In this document: piece by piece, positions 32,660 to 43,522 of the stretch
How positions within the stretch are numbered: position 1 is the first letter of the stretch
Layout: every line of letters begins with the position of its first letter
Origin: Tubiluchus corallicola
Taxonomy: Eukaryota; Priapulida; Priapulimorpha; Priapulimorphida; Tubiluchidae
DNA: 64,000 nucleotides
Reading direction: 5' to 3'
NCBI GenBank assembly: GCA_030141605.1
Contig: JAQGDQ010000419.1
Location: forward strand, 139,168-203,167
The notes under the pieces: generated by a model
Database searches by the model: none
Told to the model about the DNA's origin: nothing
The model's input: only the letters and a program-made list of their open reading frames with translations
Translations under genes and position numbers: made by a program

Positions 32660-35600
32660 GTTAGTCAAAAAAGCCTAAACAAGAATTAACAAATCCCATA
32701 ATTATATTTACATCAGCTGAAACAAAATGCATTAACTGTAGTAGTGTAAGAGTCAGAAATGCGCTTTTTTCATTAGATTTGTAATAAATTATATTTTCTC
32801 GTATCCATCTGCTGTTAATTCAAAATTTATTTTAGTACTGATATGAAGATATCAGTGCTATAAACGGTATTGGCATGTAGTATCAATATGCACTAGCCAA
32901 ACCCCGTAAAAGAATTTTGCACATAAATTCACTGAAACAACTCACGCCACACCACACCAACCTGTCACACCACTCAAAATACACCGCACCACCCACACCA
33001 CACCATAACACGACACCACTCACACCACCCACTTAACACACCCACCGCACCACACCACACCACGCAACCACCTAACACCCCACTAACTCCACACCACTCA
33101 CAACACATCATACCACACCAACCCACTGCACCACTCACAGCACACCACCCACACCACACTACGCCACACCACCCACAACAAACCACATCCACCACACTAC
33201 ACCAACTCCACCCACACATCACTGCCTACACCCTACCATCCCACCAGATTATCCACGCCATATCACCCACACCACACCACTCAGATCTCACTAAACCACA
33301 CCCACCACACCACCCACACCACTCCACCAGCCCACACACAACCTACCACCCCACCACACCATCCACAGCACAGCACAACACCACCATCACACCACGCAAC
33401 ACCCACCACATCACACGGTGAGCATGATATTGATGGCGATGATGATTAATGCCAATGATAATGACACCTACAGCACTAGCACCAACAGTACAGTATCACA
33501 GCGAAATCATTCAGAACATTTTGCACAATGTCGAAACTGTGTGCTATAATAAATGCTCTTAGTCTGCCTACCAATGATCAATAATGCACGGACATTCTAC
33601 ATTGTTTTGTTTGCTGCTTCTCAGATGATCATAGGCTAACACAACTTACGTAAAATCGATAACGCTACGGAACGGCGGGTGAAAAAAATGCCTAGAACAG
33701 CCGCGAAGTTTCAAAGACAATGGATGTTCCAAATAGTGTACAGCGTAGGGGGTTGAAAAAGAATTTTGAAATACACCTTCCCGTTTCGTCTAGTGGACAT
33801 CTCTCCCAAGGAAACCTTCAACATTTTGTAGACCGTTTTCGTCCTTTCTGTGAATGTGCTTATTTTTTCCCAACATGCCCAAATAGTTGCAGAAATTGAG
33901 TTTTTCTAGAGACTGTTTGAGCACTTTTCTGCAAAATTTGTGTGGTTGGGTCCGAAAAAACGCCCGTCACGGGACGCCGTGGCCCTTCCGCAAAATCTAA
34001 ATATGACTGTTACATCCACCGTTGATTGGGCTATTGAATCATTACCAGCAACGCCCGTGGCCCGTTCCGTATCTCTAGAAATAAGAGGTACAAGTTTTGC
34101 AAAAAATAGGCAAAATATGGCCGTTTTTAGAGCTTTTTCGCCCCCCCGTTCCTCCCGGTGGGCCAGATTCGAAAAATAAACTACCGGGTGCGGACCTATG
34201 TGTGGAGAGCTTTCATTTGACGTCGAGAATGGTGCCGTCGTCGGAGCTGTAGCTTCGTTGGTTATAAATCCATATATATATATATACGACAATTTGGGGA
34301 CATCTATTGACAAAAACAAGAAGCATTATATTCTATAGTACCACCTTAAGCATAAATTGAAACATCACTTAAAATCCAAATAACTATCTTTTCCCTGTGA
34401 CGTTAAAACTATCTTTTACCATTATTTCTGACAGTGGGATTACTCTGTGATAATGTTGTTTTGAATTTACTGACTAATCAATTTTTAGTGAAGCCATTTT
34501 CATAGTTTTTGGTAATGACAATGCAAGTTCATTTTAGCAGAACAGATTTCACCAGAATCAAGGATTATTGGTGGAGAAGATGCCGCTGATGGAGAATTTC
34601 CCTTTATGGTATAAACTTCGGTTTCTTATTGATCAAACAAAGTTTTATAAGTAAGCCTATATTAATAGGCTCAAAACAAGTAAAAAGACGACAGATGCTT
34701 TTTTGTACTAATACGGATGACACAAGCAGCGCCATTATTTGATTGTATCTACATTTTAAATTAGTAAAACATTAATCACTTTCATTTCGTAACAAATTAT
34801 GGTGAAATTGTGTATGCCTTGAGGAGGAATAAGCTTTTTGTAATCTAGTGTCAGGTTTTGATGGGCGAGAAACCTCAGGAAGTGGTCATGGTGGAAGTAG
34901 GAAACCTTCCTTGGGGGGACATCTCAACCTATCGTCTTTATGGAAGACAATTGGGACAAGATAGGCTCCAAAACCTACAAAAGTAATCAAATAATGAATG
35001 TACTAATGTTACTATAAACTAGCAAGGCTGCACAAAACATTTGTGACATTCGTTGCATATATGGGAGCTATTTTAAGGAATAAACAACGTTGTCGTCCTA
35101 CTCGCGACTGTCATTGTCGCTGCCATCACACTATCCGTCATTGCGACCATTAGCGGTACAACAGCTTTTTGTGCAATGAGAAGGACGTTATTTATAACGC
35201 CACTATTTTAGTCTTTGTTATTATAACTTCGTCATCATTGTCATTGCTGTTCGTTATCAACTTGGTTATCTTTATTTTCGCTATTTTTGTTTCAAATAAT
35301 CATCATTCTTATCGTCGTTGCTGTTGTTAAGAGACGACAAGCTGACTTAAGCACTACACTAAACCACAAAATTAACGGATTATAGAGTTTGTGAATTTTA
35401 CTTTTACTGTTTATACCTTTCTGCCCCTCAGTCTTCACATACTTTCAACTGCACATACGGGTCCACATCATTAAAGGAAAAGTCAAGTTTCAAACAACAT
35501 GAAGTGCAATTAAACTACAACTAAAAATATTGCAATTACTGCAGAATACACGAACATATAAGATGTTGCTTAAAATTTACAATTCTTACTTCCGGCCAAA

Positions 35601-38600
35601 CGAAATAAGCTGTTGACATACTTGAAAAATTAGTTTTAGGAAAGCTGACCAACATGAAAATGCGCTGCAGGCCATCTCGCTATCTGACGACTATTAGCAG
35701 CGATATTAAATCCTTAATACATTGTATTTTTTAAGGTTACACTTGGCTATGAAGGAAACTTTTTGTGTGGAGCCACAATCATCAACGAACGATGGGTATT
35801 GACAGCAGCTCATTGTCTGCTTGGGTAAGTATATCACTTTTGACAGCAAGTTACGACAGACAGCAGAAGTGCAAAATACAATGCGTCAATTATCAGCAGT
35901 TCTTGTGTGTTTAAGTAAGTACGTCATTTTCAAAGCACGCGGTTACAAAGAAGTGCGTAATACAATGCGTCAATTATCAGCAGCTTGTTGTGTGTTTAAG
36001 TAAGTACGTCATTTTTCAAAGCATGCGGTAACAAAGAAGTGCATAATACAATGCGTCAATCATGAACAGCTCCTTGTGTGTTTAAGTAAGTACATCACTT
36101 TTCAAAGCACGCGGTTACAAAGAAGTGCGTAATACAATGCGTCAATTATCAGCAGCTCGTTGTATGTTTAAGTAAGTACATCACTTTTCAAAGCACGCGG
36201 TTACAAAGAAGTGCATAGTACAATGCGTCAATTATCAGCAGCTCGTTGTGTGTTTAAGTAAGTACGTCATTTTTCAAAGCACACGGCTACAAAGAAGTGC
36301 ATAGTACAATGCGTCAATGATCAGCAGCTCATTGTGTGTTTAAGTAAGTACGTCATTTTCAAAGCACGAGGTTACAAAGAAGTGCATAATACAATGCATC
36401 AATTATCAGCAGCTCGTGTTCTTGAGTAAGTACGTCATTTTCAAAGCACGCGGTAACAAAGAAGTGCATAACACAATGCGTCAATTATCAGCAGCTCGTT
36501 GTGTGTTTAAATAAGTACATCACTTTTCAAAGCACGCGGTTACAAAGAAGTGCGTAATACAATGCGTCAATTATCAGCAGCTCATGTTCTTGAGTAAGTA
36601 CATCACTTTTCAAAGCACGCGGTTACAAAGAAGTACATAGTACAATGCATTAATTATCAGCAGTTCATTGATGTGTTTTTGGGTAAATACTTTTGACAGC
36701 ACATTGTACAACGTGTTGTACATTCCACAGTGCACCTAGTAGGAAGTGCATAGAATTTTGATCATAATAGGAAAAGATTTACTAAAATGGAAAGAAAATG
36801 GATTTTTAATGTATATTAGAAAATTTTCCGGACAAAGTTATATTACTTAACATTACGCTTATCCATTTTCTGCTATTTGAAAGATTAATTGAAAAAGAAA
36901 ATTCTTGAATATAATTTAAAATTCCTGCCCCAACTGGGTAAATGTCACTAAACCATGATCCCAGTGTGCACTTCTGCTTATCAAAAACCCATCATTGATC
37001 TTATTGACAATAATATGAAGTAATTAAAACTTTCGTTTAGCGAATAATGTGCTACAAATGCTCTGGTATGTTTTCAAATTTATGTAATATTATTACAAGT
37101 TTTATAAAGCGTTGCAGCCAATGAAAGTCCTAATTGCAATAAGACAGCATGTAAGTGATACAAATATTCAAACTTTTCTACTTATGAAAAGCGTTCTCTT
37201 GTCTTACAAAGCTCCAAACCTGGCCATGATAAAGTAAGTCATATCTAATCAAGCTAAACAACACAGGAACAAGGAAAGTAAATTAAATTTTGCTTAAAAT
37301 TAATTAAATAAATACATAAATAGATCAATATTAAGCGCAGTCAACAGTATAGCATTATTTTCTAGCAAAAAAGCAGGTCCACACTTTGAAGTTTACATGG
37401 GAAGCAACATTTTTTACAACCCGAAGGTGAAGCGCTTTGTAAGTTTACATGAAGTTTTTTAAATTTACATGCATGAGTTCATATTTACATGAACTTCTTA
37501 CGTTTATAATTATGGGGTTTAATTTTTTGAATCGGTCCCCCTAGGACGAACAGGTGGGGAAAACCTCCAAAAATGTCCATTTTACCCATTTTTTTGCAAA
37601 ACTTATACTTCTTGTTTCTAGAGAATTGAAATGTGTCGGCAGTGGTGCTGATAATGGTTAGATAGCCCTTTCAATGGTGGGTGTTATAGTCATTTTTAGA
37701 TTTTGCGGGAGGGCCACTAATACCCACTCCCGGCATTTTCCCAGACCCAAGCATACAAATTTTGCAAAAAATTGCTCAAACAGCCTCTGGAAAAACTCAT
37801 TTTGTGCAACTGTTTGGGCATGTTGGGAAAAAATAAGCACACTCGCAGAAAGAGGACGAAACGGTCTACAAAAAACTTAAGGTATCACTAGGGGAGATAT
37901 CCACTGGACGAAACGAGAGAGGTGTATCATCCTTCTACCTTTTTCGTTTCACCAGTCACGGAATCTGATATTATAAGTATATGCAAATGTTTTGATCGAA
38001 ATAAAGGTTCTGGTACGGATAATCTCCGCCACAAAGTTATTATAGATGAAATTGGAAGTATCATTACCTCTTTGACACACATAATTAATATTTCACTTAA
38101 ACTGGTACTGTTCCTTCTAAAACGATCAATTATCATCCCTATCTTCAAATCCAAAGCTTCTTTGGACATTAACAATTATAGACCTATCTCACTGTTACCT
38201 TTTTCAAAAATATTGGAAAAAGTTGTTTACAATAAAATATTATCTTGTTTGCATTATCACAACATAATAAATAATAAGCAGTTTGGTTTTCCGAAAAACA
38301 GCTTAACTGAATTGGCTTGGATAAACATTGTACAGAGTATAACTAAATGCACTGAACAAAATAAAGTAGCAGCAGGGATATCTTGTGACCTCTCTAAGCT
38401 CTTTGATACTGTTAATCGAAAAATACTTCTTGTTAAACTACATTATTACAGTCTTAGAGGGGTAGTAAAGGCATGGATATCTAGTGATCTTCATCGGAGA
38501 ACACCAGTGGTTCGATATAATAATGTAATTTCAAATGAATACCACAAGGTTCAATTTTAGGTCCACTGCTATTTTTAATATATAAAAATGACATAAAATG

Positions 38601-41600
38601 TTCTTTAGCTATTCCAAATCTGTTACAGTTTGCACATGATACGAGCATATTCTTTGAGTTAAATAAGGCTGATAATTTAAAATATATCAGCCGCAAATGA
38701 CAAAATATTGCTATTTGGTTCAAAACGAACGAGTTGTCATTAAATTCTACAAGAACTTAATGTATGATTTTTAGAGCAAGACACAAGAAAATTCCAATTA
38801 ATAATGGTGATATTAACTCCAAAATTCCCCTATTGGAATCATACAGGAAATGAAATTTTTGGGAATCATTCTAAGTGAACACATGGATTGGAAGCCGCAC
38901 ATAGACACGATCAAAAGTGAAATTTCAAAAAGTATAGGTGTCATATGTAGGACTAAAATTGCTTTACTAACTGACATCTAATAACCTTGTACAATTGTTT
39001 AATGTTACCATACTTCACATACTGTTGTCTCCTTTGGGAAGAGAATATCTTAGTTTAGCATGTTTTAAAACTAATAAACTTTTAACTGTTGACGATTTAA
39101 TACACCTGAATACAGCTATATGTATAAAACTAAATATCATCTATTTTCAACATTCTTTAATAATCCAGTCCGTTATGCAACCAGAATGAACGAGTTTGTA
39201 GAACGGACGTGGCACATCAGTGTACATCATTTTTTGGAGTTTCTTTTCTGTCACATTACTCACATTTTTTAGGCTACTGGGATGGGATCGGTTTAGCAAT
39301 CAAATTATTAAGCACTTTATGTTCTGTGAATTAAAGCTAAAGCAGGCCTAATCAGGAGTGGTGGCAACCCTATTCACATATGATACATTATAATGTCGTA
39401 CGTGAACTTAATTAGCTTTCGCATTGTTGCTTTACGCAGGCGAATGCTTTCAAGATGCACCCTCTCTATGCGAATGATTCGACCAGAGCTAAAGAAAATG
39501 ATATTGCCCTCGTCCAAATGCACAGCCGCGTCACGTTTGATAAATATGTTCAGCCTACGTTACTACCACGTCACCGCTGGACTCACCCGAGAAATGAAAC
39601 AGTTGTGATTTTATTAGGATGGGGCGTTCGAGATCCAGGTAATTTACAGGTTAAACAGAGAAGAAAAGAATATTTCGACTATATGGGATAGCTAGTTTTA
39701 TGACTGCTTTATCAGTTTTCACTATTTATGCATGAAATAGTTCCGCCCCCATTTAAGGATAATTTTAATTTGTGTCACAGGAAACAGAAAAAGAAGTTAC
39801 CTTTTCTCTCATTTTTGTTGCTTTTCACAAATTTATGTTCGTTCCTTAAATGCAATATTAGAAACGTGTCTGGAATTGCAAAAGTTATAGTTATGCATAA
39901 CTTTGAATGTTTGGTGTAGTATGTTTATTTAATTTTTTGGAAGGTCTGCTGTTTTGTGATTAACGGATAAAATATTTTATCAGATTTTTAACTAGAAAGT
40001 TGTGCTAGAACATTTTTTGCTTTAAGAAACGATTTTTGTTGCATCATTTCATGAACGTCTTTCAAAGTGGCACAATTTCTGATAGAGAATTAGGCAGTAC
40101 GGATCAAAAATCTCACCTTCAAGAGATAATAATTTGTATTTCATTCTTAGACAAAAACCGACGATGCCCAACCTTGTAAAATATTTTAAAACATTAACGA
40201 GTCTGTTCTTTAAAACAATTAAAATATTGAATGAGTCCGTTCATTTAAAATAATTAAAACAATTAACGAGTCTGTTCCCTTAAAGCAATTAAATCGATTA
40301 ATTAGCCTGTTCGTTTAAAACAATTAAAGCTATTTAACGAGTCTATTCTGATCTTCAGTCCTAATGAGCTGCCACCTGTTGGCCAGTGTGCCAACTCATC
40401 TACTGCCTTGGGAAAAAAGGAAATAGTAAACAGCGGTTTAAAAATTAATTTGATCGTCACAGAGTTAGCAACATAAGTAGCACCTCTAAATTCGGTCTGC
40501 GTAGAAATTGAGCAGGCCTCACCCATACATAACTACTCACTTAATGGTTTTAAACCCCTCGTCGAAGTGATAATGTGTTCAAAAAAGAATTTATGTGCAT
40601 AATGAGTGAAAATAATCATTCAGCCAACTACACTTTACTAAAATTTCATGCTTTGTCGACAAAATTAAGCTGGCCTTGTTTCACGAAACCGTCACTAACT
40701 TAACAACGTCGTTATGGCTCTTTCTTGCACGACGTCATGCCACTAAGTGTCATGGCGGGCGATAATAATTGTTACAGTACCAACCGCATTTAATTTACAT
40801 TACCTATCACATAAAAGTATGCAACAGAACTGTTTCTAAAAATAAGAAATTCTGCGTATGCTATAAAAGACAATAATATAAAAATAGTATTATAAGATCT
40901 TTAAAGCACAAGAAAACCCTACATAAACATAAAGCTTAAAAAACTCGTCTTGAAATTTTATATCACTTATAGTATACGGCCTTTCTGCTTGCAGGACTTC
41001 AATCAGCAATCACGCCATATAAAACATGTAAATTTAAACTCCCGCGATGACTGTCAGACGCAGATTTTTACGACAGGTCATTTAAAACATGTTTAGATAA
41101 CATTGCTTGTCAACGACGTTTTACCAACTCGCAAAAACATTTTAAATACTTTGAATAATTAAAAATTTTCATTTTTAGTTACATAAGTCTTTGTAGCAGG
41201 TAAGCGAAAAGCTAAGTAATATAGTTTTGCTAGGAAAGCTTTTTGGGACGTAATTTAGCATTTATTTTTCTTCCCATGATTTACGTTGTGCGTAGGTGAC
41301 GTCATGTAATGACGCCTTAGGAATAGTATTATGGGAGATTTAATGAAGATAAACAAAAATTCCTTTCAATGCGAACACGATATAGGCATAAAATTGCTAT
41401 AAAGTCATGTAATTGTTTAACGCAATTTTTCTGAAACGTATTTCTGCTACCCCTTTTCTTGTCTTTTGGATGAATGTAATAAAGACTTCGTTAACTTTGT
41501 ATATATATATATATATGGTTCTTTTTTCAAAGTTGGTGATACGTCAAAGAACTTACAAAAGACGACATTTTCAATTAGCGATGTGAAGCAGTGTGATTTT

Positions 41601-42533
41601 ATATTTGATGACACTTTCTCCATTTGCATGTATAAGCCAGGACGGAGCGCTTGTTTCGTAAGTGTAGTAAAATTACTTTATTGAAAAAGTATTAATGGCA
41701 GCTAGCCCTACATGAATACTTCACTGCAATGTTATAAGCAAATATGATAGTACTTAAAAAATTGAACACTGAATAAAATACATCACTTACCCAATACAAC
41801 AATGTTTAAGAAAAAGCACTTATTAAAAATAAATAAAATTGACTTTTAAACTGTTTAACGTAAGACGAATGCAAGAAAACTTTACACTCTGAAAAAGCTG
41901 ATATCCTGGTCATAGACAGAAATCGAAAAACGTCTAAAATTGTTTGAAGTGAGCGTCATCGAGAGAATCAACTGGTTTCAATGGAGGAGGTTTAACCCAT
42001 TTCGGCAATTTTTCATGAAAATTACGTAATATGAAGCAATGGCTAATCTGGATGTGTTATTGCAGAAATTTTCAATTTCTTTTAGCTAATAACTAGGCAA
42101 TTATAGAATGTTTTGAGATTTTGTTCATTATTATCTGAAATTTGAGATTATATGTTTATATATAATACACACACATATATATATAAACACATATACATAT
42201 AATATTATTCTGTAAATCGATAAAGAAAAGCCTTTTTGGGAAAATCGTACAGTACAAACAAACTATTCACAGGGTGACTCAGGTGGTCCACTGATACTGA
42301 AAGCTACCAGAGAACAAATTGGAGTTATAACTACTGGTGGTAATAAACAGTGCAATACTTTCAGTCTATGTTTAAAAGTTTCTAATTATCTAGACTGGAT
42401 TAAGAATGATAGTTCAAAGGTTCAGCCAAGTCTGTCTGGTGCAGCTTCAAAATGTTACCTGACTTTATTGACAATAATTACCGTTGTTGCGGCTGTACGT
42501 TTCGGTTTGTGGGCAGGTACAGAGTTAAAGTAA
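32488..42533 (+). CDS. Chymotrypsin-fold serine protease A (8 exons, 339 aa)
   Basis: Predicted secreted S1A-family endopeptidase. Exons: 32488-32659, 34538-34608, 35736-35824, 37110-37150, 37377-37438, 39440-39638, 41533-41657, 42273-42533; phases join, total 1020 nt including TAA. Signal peptide MPHNIATVFVLYCTSWLVFV, activation site SPESR|IIGG (66/67), catalytic His107 (LTAAHC), Asp166 (ENDIALVQ), Ser256 (GDSGGP). The residue at the trypsin-189 position appears to be Ser (GRSACF-GDSGG), which favours a chymotrypsin-like rather than trypsin-like pocket (inference). After the protease domain a Ser/Ala linker leads to a hydrophobic tail (YLTLLTIITVVAAV), so it may be membrane- or GPI-anchored. 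Exons 4 and 5 are the least certain; the exon 5 acceptor is ambiguous. No closer orthologue is recognised. Confidence 0.85.
32943..33418. repeat. CCACAC-rich simple-sequence array, copy A
   Basis: Irregular array of CCACA, CACC and ACACC words with almost no G on the plus strand, in protease A intron 1. The minus-strand ORFs rich in Cys, Trp, Gly and Val are read-through of this array. Confidence 0.95.
33783..34165 (+). repeat. Unclassified interspersed repeat, left arm (copy A)
   Basis: Contains CAACATGCCCAAA, GAGACTGTTTGAGCACTTTT, CCTTCCGCAAAATCTAAATA and ATCTCTAGAAATAAGAGGTA. Each block has a reverse-complement counterpart at 37540-37925. The element probably extends to about 34290. Superfamily unknown; protease A intron 1. 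Confidence 0.75.
34538..34608 (+). CDS. Protease A exon 2 (activation site)
   Basis: Reads EQISPESRIIGGEDAADGEF; R|IIGG is the zymogen cleavage point. Acceptor TTTTAG, donor GTATAA, phase 0 out. Identical peptide in copy B. Confidence 0.93.
34609..35735. other. Protease A intron 2, no element resolved
   Basis: Conserved with 54295-55431 in copy B. A mildly repetitive ATTGTCGCTGCCATC / TCATCATTGTCATTGC stretch lies at about 35110-35340. Confidence 0.5.
35736..35824 (+). CDS. Protease A exon 3 (catalytic His)
   Basis: Reads VTLGYEGNFLCGATIINERW, then VLTAAHCLL with the catalytic His. Donor GTAAGT at 35825. The last part of this exon and its donor seed the following minisatellite. Confidence 0.95.
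35790..36700 (+). repeat. Exon-3-derived minisatellite, about 86-bp unit, copy A
   Basis: About ten units follow exon 3. Each has CAATTATCAGCAGCTC(G/A)TTGTGTG then TTTAAGTAAGTAC and ATCACTTTTCAAAGCACGCG. This mirrors the real exon end GCAGCTCATTGTCTGCTTG|GTAAGTATATCACTTTTGACAG. Donor-like GTAAGT sites recur at about 35914, 36000, 36086, 36172, 36258, 36344, 36425 and 36594. One unit (about 36320) still encodes AAHC. Confidence 0.93.
37110..37150 (+). CDS. Protease A exon 4 (short loop exon)
   Basis: Only 41 nt: GVAANESPNCNKTA in the frame set by exon 3 (GG|C). Acceptor TATAAAG, strong donor GTAAGT. Copy B conserves it with TATATAG. Support comes from phase and conservation. Confidence 0.65.
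37377..37438 (+). CDS. Protease A exon 5
   Basis: Reads PHFEVYMGSNIFYNPKVKRF, the usual strand after the His loop of S1 proteases. Donor GTAAGT, phase 0. Acceptor AAGCAG (giving Cys at the junction) is preferred because the nearby CTAG would put the protein out of frame; AAAAAAG three bases upstream is the alternative. Confidence 0.68.
37540..37925 (-). repeat. Unclassified interspersed repeat, right arm in opposite orientation (copy A)
   Basis: Reverse-orientation relative of 33783-34165 (GATTTTGCGGGAGGGCCAC, CAAACAGCCTCTGGAAAAAC). It directly precedes the LINE reverse-transcriptase fragment in protease A intron 5. Confidence 0.72.
37922..39200 (+). pseudogene. Non-LTR retrotransposon reverse transcriptase fragment, copy A
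   Basis: RT blocks in order: NKGSGTDNLRHKVI, NNYRPISLLPFSKILEKVVY, KQFGFPKN, SCDLSKLFDTVNRKILL, then after a frameshift PQGSILGPLLFLIY and LLQFAHDTSIFF. The catalytic FADD is FAHD. Looks CR1/jockey-like. Frameshifts, stops and two deletions relative to copy B make it dead. It lies in protease A intron 5, same strand. Confidence 0.9.
39440..39638 (+). CDS. Protease A exon 6 (catalytic Asp)
   Basis: Reads ANAFKMHPLYANDSTRAKEN, then DIALVQMHSRVTFDKYVQPT with the catalytic Asp, and ends VVILLGWGVRDP with the conserved GWG. Acceptor TACGCAG, donor GTAATT, phase 1. Confidence 0.94.
39639..41532. other. Protease A intron 6 (rest)
   Basis: Apart from the degenerate tandem repeat and a (TA)n tract just before exon 7 (about 41500-41516), nothing recognisable. 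Colinear with 59849-61985. Confidence 0.5.
40184..40345. repeat. Degenerate short tandem repeat (AACAATTAA-GAGTCTGTTC), copy A
   Basis: Repeated AAAACAATTAAA...AACGAGTCTGTTC words of about 35-45 bp in protease A intron 6. Confidence 0.8.
41533..41657 (+). CDS. Protease A exon 7
   Basis: Reads GDTSKNLQKTTFSISDVKQC, then DTFSICMYKPGRSACF up to just before the Ser motif. Acceptor TTTTTTCAAAG, reached only after a 4-bp loss relative to copy B. Donor GTAAGT, phase 0. Confidence 0.85.
42273..42533 (+). CDS. Protease A exon 8 (catalytic Ser and C-terminal tail)
   Basis: Reads GDSGGPLILKATREQIGVIT, then NTFSLCLKVSNYLDWIK, a Ser-rich linker SLSGAASKC and a hydrophobic tail ending GTELK-stop. Acceptor TTCACAG. 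The pocket loop reads TTGGNKQC. Confidence 0.95.
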   Translation, partial: GDSGGPLILKATREQIGVITTGGNKQCNTFSLCLKVSNYLDWIKNDSSKVQPSLSGAASKCYLTLLTIITVVAAVRFGLWAGTELK

Positions 42534-43484
42534 AGCTATTCCACATATAAATTTGGCTACGTAAATTTGCAATGTTCACTGGCAAATCTGTGTTTTCAAA
42601 AACTCTTCAAAATAGTTCTAAATCATCCATTGAGGCGTGTGTGTACCTTGATTATCGTACTCCCGTTTGTATTACCAGAATTTCCAAACCAGCAATGAGT
42701 GCGTTCAAAAGCAAATTTACTGTTAACCTTACTACCAGTGATATAACGATTTGATTTTTAATTTAAAAGAAGCCATATAGATGTATCTTTCCTATTTAAA
42801 TTCCTATCCTGATAAGCCTGTATCAAAAGAAAAAACTGAACGCAATTTGTTCTTAGTTTTTGGACGTCTTGATCTATAGTATCCGTAATATTTACCTAAT
42901 TTCCATACATATTACATAACATCTGCTGTTATTTTTGTATTGTGGATTATACATGTATTTAGTCTATACTTTCAATAATATCAAAAAGAAACATTTATTA
43001 CATATTTATTACTGGAATATGAGGTTCGTGTTTTTGTTCTTACATTTGCTTATATGTTCTTCATTCATACTGATATGAGTATCAAAGACAGCTAAAGCAG
43101 TTTCGGGATTACAAGAGTAAGTTGTAACTCACAGAATGGCTTCTTGACTTCTTCATCAGTCCAACAAGTTTATTTATGAACATTTCTTTGGTTCTTTATT
43201 AGCAATACAGGCACACAACACAGTAGCGAAACAATTCACTGGTTTAGCGCCTGCAGATTATCTGTGAACAGTTAGTACAAGCGTTCCTCTGTTCCCTAAA
43301 AATTTGTCTTTAGTATTTCCTGCAAGCACTTGCCTAGCTTCAGTATACTCAACTGACATGCTGGTACTGATGTTGCAACTTGTAAAGAAGTTACAAACTC
43401 AGTAAAGTTCAAGTTCTGCTTTTCAATGGAGGTAAACTGACGGCAAAGAATGCATAAAATACGGGTTAGTCAAACAAATTATTT

Positions 43485-43490
43485 AATAAA
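43485..43490 (+). promoter_or_regulatory. Candidate polyadenylation signal, protease A
   Basis: AATAAA about 950 bp after the stop codon, conserved in copy B (63963-63968). No nearer canonical signal was seen, but the distance makes the assignment tentative. Confidence 0.3.
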
Positions 43491-43522
43491 AGTTCAAGTG
43501 GGCACGCTCACGCTTAACAATA

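Larger units (their letters stand above)
32299..43522 (+). repeat. Segmental duplication, copy A
   Basis: Colinear with 52066-64000 at an initial offset of 19767 bp, starting AGTTTGC(G/A)CAACTTTCAAACTG. All protease exons, the CCACAC array, the repeat arms, the donor-type minisatellite and the LINE fragment occur in the same order in both. The copies differ by scattered substitutions and by indels: copy A lacks about 78 bp and about 590 bp of the LINE, while copy B has fewer minisatellite units. Confidence 0.97.

Noticed and set aside
33906-34319. 137-codon minus-strand ORF
   Set aside because: It lies in an interspersed repeat. Copy B does not preserve the frame and no domain is recognisable.
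42572-42754. 60-codon ORF downstream of protease A, present in B (63062-63256)
   Set aside because: Conserved because the whole segment is duplicated. The 3' ends of the frame differ and it most likely lies in the 3' UTR.
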